Positions 59,718 through 64,000 of a stretch of DNA of 64,000 bases are shown piece by piece (the first letter of the stretch is position 1; each line of letters begins with the position of its first letter). Origin of the DNA: Rhodospirillaceae bacterium (GTDB taxonomy: Bacteria; Pseudomonadota; Alphaproteobacteria; Dongiales; Dongiaceae); the NCBI GenBank assembly GCA_008012315.1, contig SSEL01000007.1:62001-126000 (forward strand), written 5' to 3'. The position numbers and the translations under genes were made by a program. A model generated the notes under the pieces. That model saw nothing but the letters and a program-made list of their open reading frames with translations, had not been told where the DNA came from and did not search any database.

Positions 59718-61018
59718 TGGTCGAGCTGATCATTGGAACTTATGGTCTAATTTGCTGGCTGGTCTTTAAGAAATTCCGCCTAATCCCAGTGAACGCTTAC
59801 ACGGTCTGCAGCGCGATTATGATCGGGATCGCGATGATCGGTATCCTGGGCCTGCTGCTTCTGAAGTACCAGCCAGCATCCTCCGATGGCCGATTGTATA
59901 CGGTTACAACGCCCGTTGTTCCTCAGGTAAGCGGTCAAGTGATAGCCGTACCAGTTATCGCGAATGTCCCTCTTCGAGAGGGGGATGTGCTGTTCCAGAT
60001 CGACCCGGCTCCCTACAAATATGAAGTTAACCGACTGGAAGCGAAGCTGGCGGCAGCCAATACGAACCTGAGCCAACTGGAAAAGCGGCTTCTGGCTGCC
60101 GAAGCCGCCAGAAGCCAAGCCCAAGCCGATGTGTTGGCCTCCGAATCGGAATATGACCGACAGGCTCAGCAGCAGCGGGACCAGGCTGAAGCAGGTATGG
60201 GGCAGGTCTCGTCGCAACTATCTTTGGCCCGTAAGGATTACGTCCGTTACAAGGAGCTCGTCGAGAAAGGTACGATCTCGCGGCAGAAATTCGAGCAAGT
60301 CGCCGAGCAAGTCGAGCGGCTTGAAGCGCAATTGCGAGAGGCAAAAGCCACGCTGGCTCAGGCCGAAGAGGCCATTACGGGTGGCGGCGCAAGCCTTCAA
60401 TCCGCGCGCGAGCGGCTCCGGCAGGCGCAAGCGCAGGAAGAAGAGGCCAGGCTCGAGCTCGAATCGCAAAGTGACGGGGTTAATCCCGATGTCCAACAGG
60501 TCGTCGCCGAATTAGGGTTGGCTCGCTGGCGGCTCGAAGAAACAACCGTCCGAGCGCCCGCGGATGGATATGTCACCCAGTTGGCGTTGCGACCGGGCCA
60601 GATGACGACCACGCTGCCGTTAGCACCGGTGATGGTCTTCGTTCATGACGAGCAACCGACGCTGGTCGCGACATTCCCCCAGAACGTGATCGTCGACTTG
60701 AAGCCTGGCCTTGAAGCTGAGATCGCCTTTAAAGCCTATCCCGGCAAGATATTCAAGGGGCGGGTGAGCCATCTATTGGCGACCACCGCTGAAGGTCAAT
60801 TTACAACCGGCGGCCAGCTTCGCACGGCCACAGCTGCGAGCGCACCGGGCCGAATACCGGTCGTATTTGATTACGGCCCCGATATCGCCGACTTAAAGCT
60901 ACCGGGCGGCGCGCAGGCGACGACGGCGATCTACACCGAGCACGTTCACGTGCTTGCCATTATCCGCAAAATCATCCTCCGGATTAAAAGCTGGGAAAAT
61001 TATCTGTTCCTGCCCTGA
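59717..61018 (+). CDS. HlyD/EmrA family membrane fusion protein (YiaV-like)
   Basis: A 433-residue adaptor. Two hydrophobic segments precede the periplasmic part (residues 1-20 and 28-55). A biotinyl-lipoyl half motif follows (VTTPVVPQVSGQVIAVPVIA; LREGDVLFQIDPAPY). A long alpha-hairpin covers about 95-260 with heptad-like EQVAEQVERLEAQLREAKAT. The second lipoyl half is VRAPADGYVTQLALRPGQMT and the beta-barrel includes LKPGLEAEIAFKAYPGKIFK. It probably links an inner-membrane pump to an outer-membrane channel, but no pump gene is adjacent. Coupled to the DUF3302 gene, as in the yiaWV pair. Confidence 0.92.
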   Translation: MVELIIGTYGLICWLVFKKFRLIPVNAYTVCSAIMIGIAMIGILGLLLLKYQPASSDGRLYTVTTPVVPQVSGQVIAVPVIANVPLREGDVLFQIDPAPYKYEVNRLEAKLAAANTNLSQLEKRLLAAEAARSQAQADVLASESEYDRQAQQQRDQAEAGMGQVSSQLSLARKDYVRYKELVEKGTISRQKFEQVAEQVERLEAQLREAKATLAQAEEAITGGGASLQSARERLRQAQAQEEEARLELESQSDGVNPDVQQVVAELGLARWRLEETTVRAPADGYVTQLALRPGQMTTTLPLAPVMVFVHDEQPTLVATFPQNVIVDLKPGLEAEIAFKAYPGKIFKGRVSHLLATTAEGQFTTGGQLRTATAASAPGRIPVVFDYGPDIADLKLPGGAQATTAIYTEHVHVLAIIRKIILRIKSWENYLFLP

Positions 61019-61080
61019 TTAGGAAGCCCAAGCCACCAACCGCAGAAAAAGCGGGCGTAGCGTGCAAAAGGAGAAAAGAG

Positions 61081-61791
61081 ATGTTTCGAATTCCGGTCGC
61101 CTTAGTGATGGCTCTGGTCCTCGCAGGATGCGCATCAACAGATGCCGATATTACCAAATCGAATGGTGCCAACATGCGGCTCCCCTTTCCCTCCAAAATC
61201 CTGGTGTATGACTTCGCTATTTCACCATCGGAGGTATCGCCAGAGAGTGCCGCGGCAGGCCAATTGAACGGTGCTCAAGACGCGTCTAAAGAAAGCGCAG
61301 AACAGGAACGGTTAGAACGTGAGGTGGCCTCGATCGTCGCCGACGACGTCGCTCGTCGTCTGCGCGACCTAGGTCTACCGGCCACCCGCTGGCATGGTGC
61401 GCCGCCTGCCGGAACCAATCTTTATGCAATCGAAGGACAGTTCGTTACGATCGATGAAGGCAGCGCGTTCAAGCGCATGATCATCGGGTTCGGATCAGGT
61501 GGCACCGAAGTCCGCGCACTCGTCCAAGCCTACTATATTTCCAATGGCCAAAAAACTGTCGTGGGCGAAGCCGAGGTGAGCGCCGAGAGCTCTAAGAAGC
61601 CAGGATTGGCGGCGACCTTACCGATTAGCGCTGCGCTTTCTGCTCCCGCTGCCGCGTTCGGAATTCAGACCGGTATAGGGGTCGTCTCCGAAATCAATAC
61701 TGACGTGCAAAAGGGCGCTGAAGAGACGGCGGAGGCAATTGTCGAACTCCTCAAGCCTCGGATGGAGGCACAAGGATGGATCCACGGCTAG
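61081..61791 (+). CDS. DUF4410 lipoprotein
   Basis: A 236-residue outer-membrane-type lipoprotein: signal FRIPVALVMALVLAGCAS with lipobox LAGC (Cys18), then ILVYDFAISPSEV, ASIVADDVARRLRDLGLPAT and FKRMIIGFGSGGTEVRALVQ, features of the DUF4410 family. SD AAGGAGAAAAGAG precedes ATG 61081. It follows the HlyD gene by 62 bases and is probably in the same operon. Family function is unknown; the GFGSGGTEV segment and the C-terminal helix suggest a membrane-associated oligomer. Confidence 0.85.
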   Translation: MFRIPVALVMALVLAGCASTDADITKSNGANMRLPFPSKILVYDFAISPSEVSPESAAAGQLNGAQDASKESAEQERLEREVASIVADDVARRLRDLGLPATRWHGAPPAGTNLYAIEGQFVTIDEGSAFKRMIIGFGSGGTEVRALVQAYYISNGQKTVVGEAEVSAESSKKPGLAATLPISAALSAPAAAFGIQTGIGVVSEINTDVQKGAEETAEAIVELLKPRMEAQGWIHG

Positions 61792-61810
61792 GGAGCCTCG
61801 CTGCACCGTA

Positions 61811-61822
61811 ACTTACCGTAAC
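61811..61822. promoter_or_regulatory. ACTTACCGTAAC element, copy 2
   Basis: Identical 12-mer to copy 1 at 59287-59298, here 82 bases before the antiporter start, with an overlapping ACCGTAAC immediately upstream (61805-61812). Similar spacing to the following genes in both cases argues for a shared regulator. Confidence 0.4.
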
Positions 61823-61903
61823 ACGACCTCCCATCGCCCGATTTGTGTGCTCTGCTGAACCTGAACGAGGCCGTCGCAAGCGATACGCCTTAAGGAGGTA
61901 GCT

Positions 61904-63388
61904 ATGACCACAGCCGATATCGTTACGACGCCAACAACGAGCGATGCCGGTGCACAAGCCGGTCACAAGCTAACCCTCATGCCACTGATCGCCTTGGTCG
62001 TCGGCTCGATGATCGGCGGTGGCGTTTTTAATCTTCCCTCCGACATGTCCAGGGCCGCGTCTCCCGGAGCAGTCATGGTCGGCTGGGTCATTACGGGCAT
62101 CGGCATGCTGATGCTGGCGTTCGTTTACCAGAATCTCGCAAATCGGAAGCCGGATCTGAATGTAGGTCCATACGCCTATGCGAAGGCAGGATTCGGCCCT
62201 TTCGTCGGGTTCAACAGTGCGTGGGGTTATTGGCTAAGTGCATTTCTCGGCAATGTTGCCTATGCCGTCGCGATCTTTTCTGCGCTGTCTCATTTTTTTC
62301 CGGTGTTCGGCGACGGCAATAATCTTGCCTCTATCGTCGGCGCTTCGCTCTGCCTGTGGTTGGTTCACGCCCTCGTCTTGAAGGGGATAAAGCAAGCTGC
62401 ATTCGTAAATGTTGTGGCGACGGTCGCAAAGCTTGTGCCGCTATTCCTTTTCATCCTCCTGGCGATCATCGCCTTCAACTGGGATAAATTCACCTTCAAC
62501 TTTTGGGGAACCACCGATTCAGAAGGTGCCGGTGGGCTTGGGCGCATTATAGACCAGGTTAAAAGCACCATGCTGGTAACCTTATGGGTGTTCATCGGCA
62601 TTGAAGGTGCGAGCGTATATTCCGCACGGGCCGCGCGACGGGCCGATGTCGGACGCGCGACGGTCATCGGCTTTATTGGGGCTCTCGGAATTTACGTCCT
62701 CGTTTCACTGCTCTCGACCGGCGTATTGGCCCAGTCCGAACTTGCGGATCTAAAAGTTTCCTCCATGGCCGGTGTGTTCGCGTCGTTGGTTGGCCCATGG
62801 GGCGCGGCGCTGATCAATATTGGCCTTATGGTCTCGGTGGGTGGCGCATTTCTGTCATGGAGCCTGCTCTGCGCTGAAATTCCCTATAGTTGTGGGAAGG
62901 ATGGGACATTTCCTAAATGGTTTGCTCGAGAAAACCACAACGGCTCGCCCGCTAATTCCCTGTGGGCGACAAATAGCCTCATCCAACTGTTTCTCGTCCT
63001 CAGCTTCTTCTCACAAAGCGCTTACCAGTTCTTCTACTTTATCGCATCCGTAGCCATCCTGCCGCCCTATGTTCTCTCGGGTGCGTACGCACTAAAGCTC
63101 GCTTTGGCGGGCGACAGCTATCGCGCCGGTGAAAAGCGCGGAAGGGATGTTCTGATAGGCACCTTGGCGACGATATACGGTTTGTGGCTCGTATATGCGG
63201 CTGGTCTGGAATATCTGCTGATGTGCGCCATCCTGTTCGCACCTGGCATCATTGTTTATGCCAAGGCGCGACGCGAGACAGGTCAACAGGTCTTCTCCGG
63301 ACGAGAAATTGTTCTCGCCATTGTAATCGTCGTGCTGGCGTTAATAGCCGCCTGGTTGATATGGATCGGCCGAATTAGCCCATTGTGA
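61904..63388 (+). CDS. arcD: Arginine/ornithine antiporter family basic amino acid permease
   Basis: A 494-residue APC-superfamily transporter with about 12-13 helices. The first reads [20 protein letters not shown] (GSxIGxGxF substrate site), followed by [40 protein letters not shown] and [20 protein letters not shown] are hallmarks of the ArcD/LysP-like arginine:ornithine exchangers. AAGGAGG precedes ATG 61904. With the arginine deiminase gene 54 bases downstream it should exchange external arginine for ornithine in the ADI pathway, which makes ATP without oxygen and raises pH. Confidence 0.93.
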   Translation: MTTADIVTTPTTSDAGAQAGHKLTLMPLIALVVGSMIGGGVFNLPSDMSRAASPGAVMVGWVITGIGMLMLAFVYQNLANRKPDLNVGPYAYAKAGFGPFVGFNSAWGYWLSAFLGNVAYAVAIFSALSHFFPVFGDGNNLASIVGASLCLWLVHALVLKGIKQAAFVNVVATVAKLVPLFLFILLAIIAFNWDKFTFNFWGTTDSEGAGGLGRIIDQVKSTMLVTLWVFIGIEGASVYSARAARRADVGRATVIGFIGALGIYVLVSLLSTGVLAQSELADLKVSSMAGVFASLVGPWGAALINIGLMVSVGGAFLSWSLLCAEIPYSCGKDGTFPKWFARENHNGSPANSLWATNSLIQLFLVLSFFSQSAYQFFYFIASVAILPPYVLSGAYALKLALAGDSYRAGEKRGRDVLIGTLATIYGLWLVYAAGLEYLLMCAILFAPGIIVYAKARRETGQQVFSGREIVLAIVIVVLALIAAWLIWIGRISPL

Positions 63389-63441
63389 GCCTGGAGTTCT
63401 CTGCTCGAGATTGTTCATTGCATTCATCGTGGAGGCGAAAA

Positions 63442-64000
63442 ATGCGCGAGTTCGGCGTTCACTCGGAAGTCGGGAAACTGCGGACCGTGATGGTCTGCAA
63501 GCCTTCTCTTGCTCACCAGCGCCTCACTCCAGGCAACTGCCGTGATCTATTGTTTGATGACGTCATCTGGGTGCACGAGGCGGAGAAGGATCACTACGAC
63601 TTTACCCTGAAAATGAAAGAACGAGGCGTAGAAGTCCTCGAGCTACACGACCTACTCGCCGAAACAATGGGGAATGGAGAAGCGCGTAAATTCATCCTCG
63701 ACCGGCGTATCACACCGAACATGGTGGGGATTGCCGCGGTCGAATCGATGCGTCCCTGGCTGGACGAAATGCCCGCCGAGCAGCTTGCAATTCATCTGAT
63801 CGGTGGGATCGCCATCTCGGATCTTCCCGAAGCCGCATCAAAAACCATGATGAGAGAAGCATTCGGCGACGCGGAATTTATCGTGCCGCCGGTCCCAAAC
63901 ACATTATTCCAGCGTGACCCGTCTTGTTGGATCTATGGCGGCGTGACGGTCAATCCCATGTACTGGCCTGCCCGCAAACCGGAGACTCTCCTCCAACGTG
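63442..64000 (+). CDS. arcA: Arginine deiminase, 5' part (3' end outside window)
   Basis: ATG 63442, after SD GGAGGCG, opens a frame that runs to the window end (186 codons of about 410). [40 protein letters not shown] and [20 protein letters not shown], then [20 protein letters not shown], match arginine deiminase, with the guanidine-contacting Asp in FQRDP. The catalytic Cys near the C-terminus is not in the window. It hydrolyses L-arginine to citrulline and ammonia. arcB and arcC are expected downstream. Confidence 0.95.
   Translation, partial: MREFGVHSEVGKLRTVMVCKPSLAHQRLTPGNCRDLLFDDVIWVHEAEKDHYDFTLKMKERGVEVLELHDLLAETMGNGEARKFILDRRITPNMVGIAAVESMRPWLDEMPAEQLAIHLIGGIAISDLPEAASKTMMREAFGDAEFIVPPVPNTLFQRDPSCWIYGGVTVNPMYWPARKPETLLQR

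Overview
The window looks like alphaproteobacterial chromosome. It is GC-rich, nearly every recognisable product resembles proteins of Rhodospirillales, Rhizobiales or Rhodobacterales, and FNR/FixK-type boxes (TTGAT-N4-ATCAA) precede the oxygen-stress genes. I cannot name the genus. I saw no rRNA, tRNA, CRISPR array or intact insertion sequence.

Region 1 (1-16.1 kb): after the 3' end of creA come a LysR regulator, an atypical M19 dipeptidase, a 586-residue unknown protein and a DUF3726-like protein. Next are a decayed PotA-like ATPase, a TorT-TorS-TorR sensory system, a binding-protein/ATPase/double-permease importer of the betaine or trimethylamine N-oxide (TMAO) class, and an MFS carrier. 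The last gene is cut off after about 50 codons and resembles the N-terminus of DUF1989/TMAO-demethylase-type proteins. Together they suggest sensing and uptake of a methylated amine as a nutrient, with the catabolic gene lost.

Region 2 (16.1-20.5 kb): a mosaic with two AraC-type regulators and a diverged direct repeat of about 210 bp flanking the first one.

Region 3 (20.5-35.6 kb): an oxygen-limitation and stress island. Intact genes are a Met-rich cupredoxin, an Acg-type nitroreductase, a host-attachment-family protein, a tandem Usp protein, a zinc alcohol dehydrogenase, a CBS-BON protein, a K+ channel, a P-type cation ATPase, cytochrome b561 and phosphoketolase. Interleaved are broken genes: an ATPase tail, glgA, glgX, hemerythrin, HlyD, L,D-transpeptidase and ccdA. 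At least five candidate FNR/FixK boxes sit in the intergenic gaps.

Region 4 (36-52.5 kb): a GlxA-type regulator followed by a compact same-strand cluster. It contains a peptide-class ABC importer with fused ATPases, a dihydropyrimidinase/hydantoinase, an SDR, an NAD-epimerase, a PuuE-type deacetylase, a thiamine-diphosphate enzyme, a dihydroorotase-like protein and two more SDRs, and ends in a decayed Asp/Asn hydroxylase. It reads as an uptake and ring-opening pathway for a cyclic amide, ureide or imide. Two of its enzymes carry changes in normally conserved cofactor or metal positions, which makes it the best candidate for an undescribed pathway.

Region 5 (52.5-59.3 kb): intact msrB-msrA and a DsbA-family gene among gene scraps, including a redoxin with stops at its active site, an AraC tail, an integrase-like pair, a 2-hydroxyacid dehydrogenase start, an SDR end, an exonuclease, a spanin-like gene, a phospholipase D-like nuclease and a frameshifted XRE regulator. 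This is probably an eroded phage or island.

Region 6 (59.3-64 kb): a DUF3302-HlyD pair, a DUF4410 lipoprotein, then an arginine/ornithine antiporter and arginine deiminase running off the end of the window. A shared TTACCGTAAC motif precedes both groups.
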